From positions 992,001-1,056,000 of the forward strand of contig JACAXG010000055.1 of NCBI GenBank assembly GCA_018881555.1: a DNA stretch of 64,000 nucleotides, in the 5' to 3' direction. Below are positions 34,572 to 44,590 of this stretch, one piece after another. Numbering within the stretch: position 1 is the stretch's first letter; each line of letters starts with the position of its first letter. The notes under the pieces are model-generated. The model did no database searches. It worked only from the letters and a program-made list of their open reading frames with translations, and was not told where the DNA came from. The DNA is from Amblyornis subalaris. Lineage: Eukaryota; Chordata; Aves; Passeriformes; Ptilonorhynchidae. Position numbers and translations under genes: made by a program.

Positions 34572-37500
34572 TAATCATGACCTGTAGGAGCATCTCCCCC
34601 TCCATTTCTCCACTGGGTTGGGCAGACCAGTTTTCCAGCCAATTTCCCCTCAAGGTGTACTATAAAACATACATGAAAAGAGCAGGTACTCGATGTTGCT
34701 GAAGCAGTGTTTATCAGTTTACTGAGGAATCCAGGGTAGCCCGCTTTCCCTCTAAATCTGTTACAAACCTTGATTGTTCATCAGGAAACAACCCAGTGGT
34801 TGTTCAGACAAGACCAAGGTTTGACACTTGGAGTGGCTCTGGCTGTTGTGTCTTGGTGGCTGCGGGGCTGGTGTTACACAGATTTCAGACATCTCCATTC
34901 TTCCAAAGCGTTTTGCATCTGTGTTGATGTGCACAGAATTGTATCCTTATCCAGGCTTTAGACAATCCCTGGCTTTGGGTGATTCTGGGTTTTAATACAC
35001 TGTTCTGTACGTCATCCATCATAGACCACTTCCAAAGAAGAACAGATAGCTTCTGCAGCTCAGAAGTGTTCTTGGACGACTGGTATTGAATGTGCAAAGT
35101 GTGTGAGGAAGGAGGTGACTCCTTGCCTTGCTGTTATTTGAGCTGGACATTGGTATCAAGTTGCTGTTCTTCAAACTGAATCTAAAAAATATATTTACAA
35201 ATAAAAATAGGAAAATTGCACTAGAAAAATATGCTGAAAAGGTTTCTGCANGTCTGCTTTCACTAGTGACTGATTTCAGTAATTAGCAACAGACATACAG
35301 ATCCATATTTGTGCCTTTAGATATCCATGTTTAACCAAGTATTAACTAATTAAAAATGAATATAATTATTCATGTTGATTTTCAGCAATATTCTCCTTAA
35401 CACATTGGTACCAAATGAGTAAAATTTGAAATGGGGCTGGAAACTCCAAGACTTCTTTATTCTAATGAAGTTCATTTTACTATTTTAAAATCACTAGTAC
35501 CAAAATTTTGAGACATTAGGAAAATNAAGTTTGAGTTATGATAAACACACCAAAATCAGGGCTCAGTTTAGTATTTCTGCATACAGGTTCAGGTGTCTGA
35601 AAACCTCTGTTTTTATTTAAATATGGCCAAATCTNTCATAATCTGGTAAAGTTTCTAAATCCCTTGTTTTGCCAGTCATGCAGAATTAGTAACATTTTTT
35701 GAAAATGATGTATTAAACTTATTATTGAAAACTACCTTTTCTTTATGGATTCTTTTAAAGCTGGCCATTGTTTATGCAGTGAGAGCTGAGCCTGCTGGTA
35801 CTTCATGTCAGTAGCTCAGTGGAGATGAGTGGGATGGCTCCACAGTTTAAACTTGTCCAATGAAGTTTCAAGGAAGAGTCACTTGCTTCCTGCTATCAGA
35901 TTTGTGCTTTCTCAGGTCATTTGACAGCTCATATTTGATACAGGGAAGGTACTCGGCTGCGTTTTTGCTGATTTAGCGAGAGCAAGCACTGCTGAGCTTA
36001 TGCTGCTTTTAAAGCAGGTTAGACTTGCAGAAAAATAGCTGAACTGCCAATGCCTAACCTGGGGGGAAAAAGCACCTCCCCTTATAATTAAACTATCAAA
36101 AATATTTTGACACATTTGAAATGACAATGTGTGTTAGAAGAGAATCAGCACTTTGTGTCTTATGGCATCTTTGATCTGGTACTAGGAACCCTAAAGCTGG
36201 ATTTACTTTATCACTGAGTCTCATCTGGGAGTCAGCAGAACCATCCACATGGGAGTTTTCNGTTTGAAAATCCAGACAAAGACACTGACATCTGAGGTTT
36301 TTTCCACTTGTAATGCCACCAACTACTATTTTCTGATAGCTGATGTTAACGCATTTACTCAGTAAGTAAAGAGATCTATAGAAGCTGTATTTATCATATA
36401 TTAAACTGAACTCCTATATATCCAGCAGACTAGAATTATTGCAAGTCATTCCAGTCCATTTTATAAGTACATAATTACGTATTTAAGCAACAGAGATAAA
36501 CATACAGTAGAGGTATCAGTGAGGAAGGTCTTTAGCTGCTGTAAATTGTTACAAATTTCTTTGGAAAACATTTATAGTAGCTTAAGTTTTAATCAATATT
36601 ATGCTAGTATTTTTGGTCTAGACTGTTGTACTATTTATGTTAAATGAACAATAATGCCATTAAGGGAAATACTAAAGAGGAAATTATCTTTAGTTTTATT
36701 GTGTGAAGAGTGGATCTTTACCTGTGCTTAATACTATTGATTTTAGTGAGAATATATATGAAATCAATTATTCTTTTCCTTAAGTGTTTGTCAGAACTGC
36801 TTTCATTAGATGCAACTTAAAGNAGAGATTGTGTAGGTTGTATAAAAGGCAAATTTTTCTCAAATTTTGTTGTAATTCTGACAGTTTGGGGTTTCTACAC
36901 TTAGAAATCAGCATTCTTTCCTTCTGGTGCATATTTATTATACAAAAATAATGGGATTCAGCTAATCCTATTCATTCTCAATAGAGTTAAGAGGACTTAG
37001 TGAGTCAAGTTACTCATTCTTTAATATGATGCTCATTAAACATGAAATCCAACAAAGTTAAAATAGAAATCACTGACCATGGGCGAGATATACCCATGAG
37101 CCATAGTCTTGCAAATTCTTTTTCTCCTTCTGGATTCTTTTTCTGGTATCTTGAGGCAGCTTGTGTTACCTACTATGACATGTGGTTGCTAGAATCTGAA
37201 ATGAGATGAGTTAATGGCATTGCATTATCTCCTGATGACAAATCCATTAGCATATGTCACTGCTCTCACTTATAATTCAAGTCTCTGCTTGTTTGGTGCT
37301 CATTGCAAGGGAAAATATGCAAGCTTTTATATTTCCATTTCTTTACAAATGTTTTGTATAGCTTTATAAGGCTGAGCAATACATTCAAATGGAGGACTAA
37401 TTTGTGNGTTCTAATGGCTATACATAGATTTGTTGTCTTAAATTATTTGAAATATTCTTTGTCAACTTGAATGACCTACAGTATATAATTCGTACTTGTA

Positions 37501-37654
37501 TTGATTATGAATTGCATGGGTTATTTTACTCTACTAAAATGACAAATTTAGACAACTGTTCTGTACTCTTCTTGAATAATTTGCTTTGCAGCAACTATAT
37601 GCAGCATACAGAGGCAAGTTTTTATTGTGTTTTACTCTGTGTTAAAAGGTTTGT
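34572..37654. other. Unique AT-rich non-coding DNA
   Basis: The first 300 bases are less AT-rich than the rest, but I recognise no repeat or gene in them. From about 35.1 kb onward the sequence is strongly AT-rich with frequent stops in all frames. No RNA gene or transposon is recognised. Confidence 0.5.
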
Positions 37655-37685
37655 GATGGCAGAAAGAAGCCTTCTTTCTGCCATC
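37655..37685. repeat. Perfect 31-bp palindrome (15-bp arms)
   Basis: The left arm GATGGCAGAAAGAAG and right arm CTTCTTTCTGCCATC are exact reverse complements separated by a single C. Pairing stops at both outer ends. No flanking element explains it. The loop is too small for a microRNA-type precursor; a cruciform or a templated quasi-palindrome correction are possible explanations. Confidence 0.97.
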
Positions 37686-38364
37686 TTTACTGGGTCAAGC
37701 GAACTTTACTGACCCTTCTGGGACAGAAGGCAAGGCAGGGCAGCAGTGCAGAGCCTCGGAGCAGCTGTGCATTCCNTAGGATGTGATGAGTTAGGTTAAG
37801 CTGGCCCTTCAGGGTGGTGTCACTTACGGAAATCACTGTTCAAACACAGGGCAGCACTGAGCTGGGAAGTAGCACAATGGTTGGCAGACACCATAACCTG
37901 TCTAGNTGTTGGGTTTTCATTCTGTTCTTTGCCTCCTGAATTCAATGCAATAGGCATGAAAGATTTGTGCTGAGAATTAGGAAAGAGATTTGTCTGACTT
38001 TGGTGAGACAAGGGCCAGCAGTGAGGGAGGGCAGAAAATGTGTTCAATGCATAATAGTTGGAAAAAAGCAAAGGGAAGATAAAGTGGGAGAAATGAAGTC
38101 AGAAATGGACAGATAATTGTCCTGGGTGGAGGCAATAATGAAACATTAATCCTTTGAAGTGAAGATCAGGAATCTGTAAGAAGCCATAGGTGGGGAAGAA
38201 GTTATTATGGTCAGAGAGTCAGTTAAAGTAGAGGACATAACTGCATCAACTTAAGAGCAGGGTATAATTGCCTTGTCAGAATATCACTCAGTGAAAATAG
38301 CTATGTAATATTGCATTAAATTTATAAAATAAATTGGTTGAATAGCAGACTTAAATAATACCTT
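37686..38364. other. Unique non-coding DNA
   Basis: No gene or repeat is recognised. A purine-rich stretch lies at about 38040-38220. Confidence 0.5.
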
Positions 38365-39210
38365 TAAACTGACTACGTCGGTGGACAAGGGAAGGGCTGT
38401 CTCTTCTATCTGGACTTCTGTAAGGCCTTTGACACAGTACCCTGTATCCTTCTCTCTAAATTGGAGGGATATGGACTTGATAGGTTCAGTGGAAATGGTT
38501 GGATGGTTGTATCCAGAGGGTAGTGGGTCAACGGCTCAGTGCCCCAATGGACATCGGTGACCAGTGGTGTCTCTCAGGAGTCTGTATTGGGACCAGTGTG
38601 TTTAGTATCTTCATCAATTAAATAGACACCCTCAGCAAGCCTGCAAATGCCACTAAGCTGAGTGGTACAGTTGACAAGCCTGAAGGAAGGGATGCCTGGA
38701 CACTCAGAGAGACCTGGACAAGCTCCAGAAGTGGCCCATGGGAACTTCACGATGCTGAACAAAGCCAAGTGCTGGTGCTGCACCTGGGTCGGGGCAAATC
38801 CTGGTATCCTGGCACCAATACAGGGTGGGGGATGAAGGGATTGAAAGCAGCCCTACGGAGAAGGATTTGGGAGTGCTGGTGGATTGAAAGGTGGACAGGA
38901 GGCAACAATGTGAACTCACAGCCCAGAAAGCCAACTCGGTCCTGCATCAAAAGCAACATGGGCAGCAGGCTGAGAGAGGAGATTCTGCCCCTCTGCNCCT
39001 CCCTGGTGCAACTCTACCTGGAGTGCTGCATTCCAGCTCTGGAGTCATCAGCACAGGAAAGACCCCTTTGGAATGGGGGTCCAGAGAAGGTCCACAAAAA
39101 TGATCAGGGATCTGGAGCACTTCTCCCATGAGGACAGGCTGACACAGTTGGAGCTGTTCCCCNTGCAGAAGAAAAGACTCCAGGCAGACCTTATTGTGCC
39201 CTTTCAGTAC
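38365..39210 (+). mobile_element. CR1 LINE 5' part, interrupted by LTR
   Basis: The plus strand encodes degenerate CR1 reverse transcriptase: GKGCLFYLDFCKAFDTV near 38390-38440 is the conserved RT block, and later pieces match the C-terminal region (VLHLGRGK; ANSVLHQK; LVQLYLECCIPALES). Frameshifts and stops spread the protein over all three frames, so ORF2 is dead. The element is 5'-truncated near 38365. It breaks off at CCTTTCAGTAC, where the LTR at 39211 begins, and resumes at 39855 in the same orientation. Confidence 0.92.
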
Positions 39211-39434
39211 TGGGGTCTTCGTTTTAGGTAGAATAGCTAATTTTCTGTCTAGTAGCTGTCACAGTGCTGTGTTTTGCATGGTTTAGTTGTTACTCAGTAG
39301 TGTTTGCTCTAAGTCAAGGACTTTTCAGTTTTCCAGGCTCTGCCAGGGAGCAAGTGCTCAAGAAGCCCAGAGGAAGTACGGCCAGAACAGCTGGCTTGAA
39401 TGGGCCAAAGGGATTATTCCATACCACAGAACTA

Positions 39435-39518
39435 TACCATACCATACCATACCATACCATACCATACCATACCATACCATACCATACCATACCATACCAT
39501 ACCATACCATACCATACC
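39435..39518 (+). repeat. (ATACC)n microsatellite
   Basis: About 17 almost perfect ATACC pentamers (84 bases) end right before the LTR TATA box. In the remembered family sequence this place carries only one or two CCATACCATA units, so the tract appears expanded here. It produces repetitive open frames on both strands that are not genes. Confidence 0.97.
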
Positions 39519-39521
39519 CAG

Positions 39522-39529
39522 TATATAAA
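39522..39529 (+). promoter_or_regulatory. LTR TATA box
   Basis: TATATAAA lies in the context CCAGTATATAAACTG, about 200 bases upstream of the ATTAAA signal. This is the normal position of the retroviral promoter within this LTR family. Whether it is still used is unknown. Confidence 0.55.
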
Positions 39530-39722
39530 CTGTGGGGAGTTGGCTGGAAGGGGATGATCATGGCTCAGGGACAGGCTGGGCATGGGTCAGCAGGTGGTGG
39601 GAAATTGTATTGTGTGTCACTTGTTTTTCTTAGGTTTTATTCGCCTCTCTCCTTTTGTTATCTCCCTTTTCATTACTATTACTATTGACACTTTTATTAT
39701 AATATTTTACTTTATTTAAATT

Positions 39723-39728
39723 ATTAAA
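39723..39728 (+). terminator. Candidate LTR poly(A) signal ATTAAA
   Basis: ATTAAA is followed by CTGTTCTTATCTCAACCC, as expected at the R/U5 part of this LTR type. It is a weak variant of AATAAA. Confidence 0.45.
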
Positions 39729-39854
39729 CTGTTCTTATCTCAACCCATGCATTTTACCTTTTCATTCTTCTCCTCCCCATCCCACTAGGAGGGTGGGGGG
39801 AGTGAATGAACAGCTGTGTGGTACTTTGTTGCCAGCTGGGGTTAAACCAGGACA

Positions 39855-40175
39855 AGGAGGCTTATTAGAAGGATGAGGATAGACTTTTTGGCTGCACCTG
39901 TTGTGATAGGACAAGGGTTAATGATTTTAAACTAAAAGAAGGTATATTCAGACTTGAGAAAAGGAAGAATTGTTTTACAGTGAGNGTGGTGAAACTCTGG
40001 CTCAGGTTGCCCTGAGAGGTGGAAGTTGTCCCATTGCTGGAAACATTCAAGGCCAAGTTGGANGAGGCTCAGAGCAACCTGATCTAGTTGAAGATGTCCC
40101 TGCTCATTGTGGAGAGGAGTAGATGACCTTTCAATATTCCTTCTGACCCAAACGATTCTATAATACTATGAAAAT
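39855..40175 (+). mobile_element. CR1 LINE 3' part, after LTR insertion
   Basis: The sequence resumes with GGCTTATTAGAAGGATGAGG, then GTTGTGATAGGACAAGGG, GGTGGTGAAACTCTGGC, GAAACATTCAAGGCCAAG and CTGACCCAAACGATTCTATAATACTATG, the CR1 3' UTR and terminal ATTCTATG-like octamer region. It joins seamlessly in orientation and order to the piece ending at 39210. Confidence 0.93.
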
Positions 40176-43100
40176 CAGTAGTCTTTTTAAACAAGATATT
40201 TATTATTTATTTTTTTACTTAACCTGATTTGAAATCTACAAATGAAGTAATATGGCCTATATTCCCTCTGCCTAGCTTGAAGCATTTAACTGATGCATTA
40301 AGTTAGATCAAATACCAAAGTTAAATAATTAATTGGTATTTAGTAAAGCAATCATATTCCAGGAAGTTCCTAAACTCCTTTAAAGTATCCAAGAAATGAA
40401 TGTCTTACCAAGAATAATTTTCCCTCCTAGCATATGTACTTCATTTTTATTGTCTTCGTAGGTATTCATATTCTAGAAATTTTTCTTTTCATTATATGAA
40501 TACTTACAGAGTGCTTCCTATTTTATAAGATTCATTGCTAAAGTTATGGCCCCATATATGTTAAATACCTAGCAGCATAGAAGTTCAGCTCATTTAGCCA
40601 GCTTCAGCTGTCAAATTCCAATTTACACAGCTTCAAAATTTAGCACATGCATTTCAAGTTCTTTCCCTCCCCTTTAAAGGCCTTCAGGCAGAGAGAATAC
40701 AGCAGTGGGGACATCTCATTCATTATTATTCACCCATTGTTCCTTGCATTATTCCTTTATGCTTTTCTTTTTCNACTCTACTTCTCTTTCTCTTATTTTA
40801 CAATAGGAACTGATGAGGATTCTCCATTTTAGGGAATCACGGCATGTTTTTTTCAAGGCTGACCATGCAGTGTTTAAATTAATTGGCAATGCTCTATGAT
40901 CTACCTTTTCTCAGTTGGGTTAAGGCAATCAGCACTGCTCAGTGTTATTATATAGGGCAAACACAGCATCATAAAAAGTACAAAAAATGCAGAGTGACTT
41001 TAGACTGCAGACATAAAGGAGGGAAGGTTTCTATGTGTCCACCTCAATACCTNCAATCATTTAAATCTCTCATTGTTTTATTTTGGCTTTTGGACCATAG
41101 GTTGGCTATTTTTAATTTGTTCTTTGTAGGTTAAGTTTTTGTTAAATTTATTATTACAGTTTTCTTCTTACAATTTCAAGATGTTAGCTGCTTATGAAAT
41201 AACTTGTTATTAAATATTCTACAGATATAGAAAGGTAATTATGNTTCCCTGGAAGTATTTAACAAAGGAAGCCCTCATTGCCACCCTTTTATGTACAGGG
41301 TGACCAAGGCCAAAAGGTGAATGAGTTCTTTGCTGCCTCCGTATTTCAGGCTGAGGCCTCTTACATAGAATCTGAGTAACATTTTACTGCCTCAAATTTT
41401 GAAAATTTTCTGAAGAAATCTGTGAATCTTCTAATTCCATATAAAATAGGTTTATGTACCCTCAGCCTTGCNTGGTGGTGAGCAAACGCTTTGGTAGCTG
41501 ACAGCGCTCAGCATTTATTAGATGAAATCCTTTCTAATTATAAATGGGAAATGAGTCAGGCTGTTCCAGTCATGATAAATGAACCTGATTAAACATTTTG
41601 TGTCAAATATAGCACAGTGGAAAGTAAAGTTAAGAGTGAGTGCATTGAAGGGCTGCGTAATTACCAGGAAAGGATCTCATTCATTTCAGGGAGGCAGCTC
41701 AGTGCAGCAGCATCAGTGCTGTGAGGTTCGGGGGAGAATTACAGGAAATACAGGTTCTCCACTGGAAATCAGCCTGGAGGATGTGTATTTAGCTTTCTGG
41801 CCTCCGGATANCTTCTGAGCTTTGTGTGGGTTTGCTGTACATGCCTCAGACTTTAAAGGTGAACTGAATGACTGCCAGTGACCTGCTCAGGCCTTGGCTG
41901 GAGGGTTCATGAAACTTCTGCTGGAATTGCCAACAAGGTGCTTATGCAGGCTTTTGTGCAAAAGCCAACTGAAGCACATAAATAAAAAAGGAAATTATTA
42001 ATAATGGAAAGAATTTAAATCCATTCTATATTATGCCATGTTTACACTATATTTTAATTGATTCTGAATCTTAAAGGTCTGATTTTATAATTGCTGATAG
42101 TTACTAAGTCAATTTTAAAATCTAAATAATTTCTACTTAGATTTCTGCCTGTGAATGTCTGTTTCACAGTATTTCNCTTGATTAAGGAAGCCAAATTATT
42201 TGCTTTTAGGTTTGGCAGGGAGTTCTAATATATACTGTCAATTAAGGGGAAGAGTAAAAGAAAGAATGGATAAGTAATGGTTTAGTGTTTTGTTGAGATT
42301 TAATAAGTAGAGAATTTTTTGTTACCTAGACTAAAATTTATAGGGCTGCTGGACGATCTTTGCTGCACAGGACTGGAATTTTAATTCCTTGCTGGGATTG
42401 TTTGCTGCAAGGTTTTTTACCATAGCTACATTGCAAGTTCAAATATGCAAACTAATATTAGTATGGCCACCCTGGGAACACTGCAAAGCTGGTAATTAGC
42501 ATCTCCCATGTTTCAGATGAAATATCAATAGCGCAAAAATCTGCAATCCCACAAGGATCCATCCATGAGCTTGACTCTACATACACCATTAAAGTATTGA
42601 GGCTATTCAAGGGCTGCAGAAATAAGCATTTGTGCCAGGGTCAAGCATGGGAGAATGCATGAGAGCCTCTGACATTTCGCCAGTCACGGGCACTGCAGGA
42701 ATCAGTGGCAGACTTCTGTTTCAAAGTACAGCTGCATTTCTCAGAACAAATGCAAACTTCTCATCAAAATTGTATCATGAAAATGAGGATACAGTAAATC
42801 TCACCCTGGTTTTCCGTTTCATTTTCAAAATGTCTTGATTTGTAGTTATTTTGTTTTGCGTGTGGAGCTCTTGGGGTGTCCAGTAGAAATGTCTTTCTTG
42901 TGGTTTATTAAAATCTCACAAATTCAGTAAGCTGAGAAGAAGTAGTACTAGAAACATCAGGCATAGTTTGTACTGCAGAACTAATTTGGTCTTAATTTTT
43001 ATGAGAAGCAATGTCATACAAAGATACAGAATCTTAGATTGCTTTTTAAAATAATCCNTTTCTACCTCCTGATCACATTTCAAGGACACATTCTTTGTAA

Positions 43101-44344
43101 TGATGCCCACTCAACTAAAGAATTTCAAAGACTTTGTGTACTCTTCAAATTTATCATATAACATAGAAGAATATACTCCATATACTTTCAGAAGGATGCT
43201 ATAGGTACAAAATAAATTAAAGAGGCATCAGTTTACTATATAAAGAAAACATAAAACANCAACTTGCTTTTTCTCCTTAGAGAATAAATTCAAGGATTAT
43301 ACTTTTAGAGAAATTAAACAGTCCAGTTCCATATCTCTCTGGACATGCATGAACATTTTTGTTTCAAAAATATAAGCAATAGTGAAAAAAACAAATGTGA
43401 TATTCTGCCTTCTTCAGAGCTCCATGATTTAGTAATGGTCTTTTTAAAGCTCTCTTCATAAAACATCTTGTATGAGCAGAATCTTGTGCTGATACAGCCT
43501 TTTGCACACAAGGTGTTGCCATTATACCCTATTTAACTGCTGAATGTGTTATTAAAAACTAATTATTTCTTCTTCATCATTAGTGATTCTTTGTTTGATT
43601 TACTGTGGATAAAGTCACCCAGAGGTTGAAAATTTAAAGATTACATTTCTTTGTAGTTGTAACTCAATTAAGATCTTTCAGTTCCCGTTGCTATCTAATC
43701 ATTGTCTAAAACAATGAGAATGATTTTCCTAGGTGTTGCAGTTACCCATAACTCAAGACTCTGATCACATTTGCCATATGTCTCCCACCCCTCTTGGGCT
43801 TTGTCTCAAGGTAATATCTTCCTGGATTTAGCTCCTAAATCCTCCAAAAAAATGAGAGCTCCTTATGAAAAGGTGTGCAAAGCATAATCCTTAGGATTTT
43901 CTGGACCATGATGGTAAACTATGGTGCCATATGGAAAAAAGGAAAAAAAAGAGTGTACATTTTGTTATTAATGTCAAGTAATCATTGTTCTAAGACAAGT
44001 CAACCTTCCAGTTTATTGACAGGAGTATATTAATAAAATCATGCTTATAAAATTAACAGGCTTGTAAAGGAGGAGAAGGAGTGAATTAGGGAAGACAGGT
44101 CCTGTAAGTAGCAGAGAATGGACCAGGGAGTTAAGCACATAGTATAAAAGAGTATTTTGTAAACACCTATGGCATAGATTATCCCCCCTAATTAGTATGT
44201 CCTTAAAGNAAAGGAAATACTTTGGCTTTGCTCTCATCAAGATTTTTTTTTCAGGTAATTGCGTTGGAAGGCATTGTGCTCCGTGAATTCTTGGCTCATC
44301 TAAGCACTGATCAGGAGTTGCTGCCAACACTTATGAAGAATGAA
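40176..44344. other. Unique AT-rich non-coding DNA
   Basis: No gene or recognisable transposon. The block at about 41480-41610 (TTATTAGATGAAATCC, TTTCTAATTATAAATGGG, GTCATGATAAATGAACC) has homeodomain-type TAATTA motifs and could be a conserved element, unverified. Confidence 0.45.
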
Positions 44345-44590
44345 ATTTAGTCAGAGGATTAAAGGAAGTAGAAGGAAGTTTTAATTATTCAAAGAATGAG
44401 GATCTGAAATGAGCTTCCAATATAAGGGTCAAGAACTTGCTAGCTTCTATCTGAAGGCTTGATCACTTGATGTTCAGGGTTATTTGGCATGGTGAGCTCC
44501 AGCAGGAGGCAACTGGATTTGAGGACCTAGGCAATTTCTCTTTTGGTAGGAGTTGGTTGGCCTGAAGGCCCTCTTCTCTTGAAGAAACTC
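44345..44590 (+). mobile_element. Ancient CR1 3' fragment with internal deletions
   Basis: Ordered matches to a turtle/crocodile-type CR1 3' region: GGATCTGAAATGAGCTTCC (cf. TCTGGAATAGCCTTCC), AAGGCTTGATCACTTGATG (cf. AGATTAAACTCGATAAG), GATTTGAGGACCTAGGC and TTTTGGTAGGAGTTGGTTGG (cf. GATTTGAGGACTTC...TTTCGTAGGAGTGGGTGG), then GGCCTGAAGGCCCTCTTCTC (cf. CATAATGGTCCCTTCTGACC). It is diverged, with parts missing. Confidence 0.5.

Larger units (their letters stand above)
39211..39854 (+). mobile_element. Avian ERVL-like solo LTR nested in CR1
   Basis: The LTR begins TGGGGTCTTCG and ends GGGGTTAAACCAGGACA, the end typical of a common avian LTR family. Internal landmarks in order are an (ATACC)n tract, TATATAAA at 39522, a pyrimidine/AT-rich stretch, ATTAAA at 39723, then TCTCAACCCATGC and GCCAGCTGGGG. 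It splits one CR1 copy, so it inserted after the CR1. I see no convincing target duplication; a few CR1 bases at the junction appear lost. No gag-pol-env sequence is present. Confidence 0.88.

Noticed and set aside
34063..34587. 174-codon frame, longest in the window
   Set aside because: Lies in the LTR's degenerate tandem units; both strands are open. Composition matches the repeat and no protein family is recognised.
37655..37685. microRNA hairpin
   Set aside because: The loop is one base and pairing ends after 15 base pairs, unlike a microRNA precursor of about 60-80 bases.
39264..39688. Overlapping frames of 67-133 codons with IPYHT or GMVWY repeats
   Set aside because: Direct translation of the ATACC microsatellite within the LTR.
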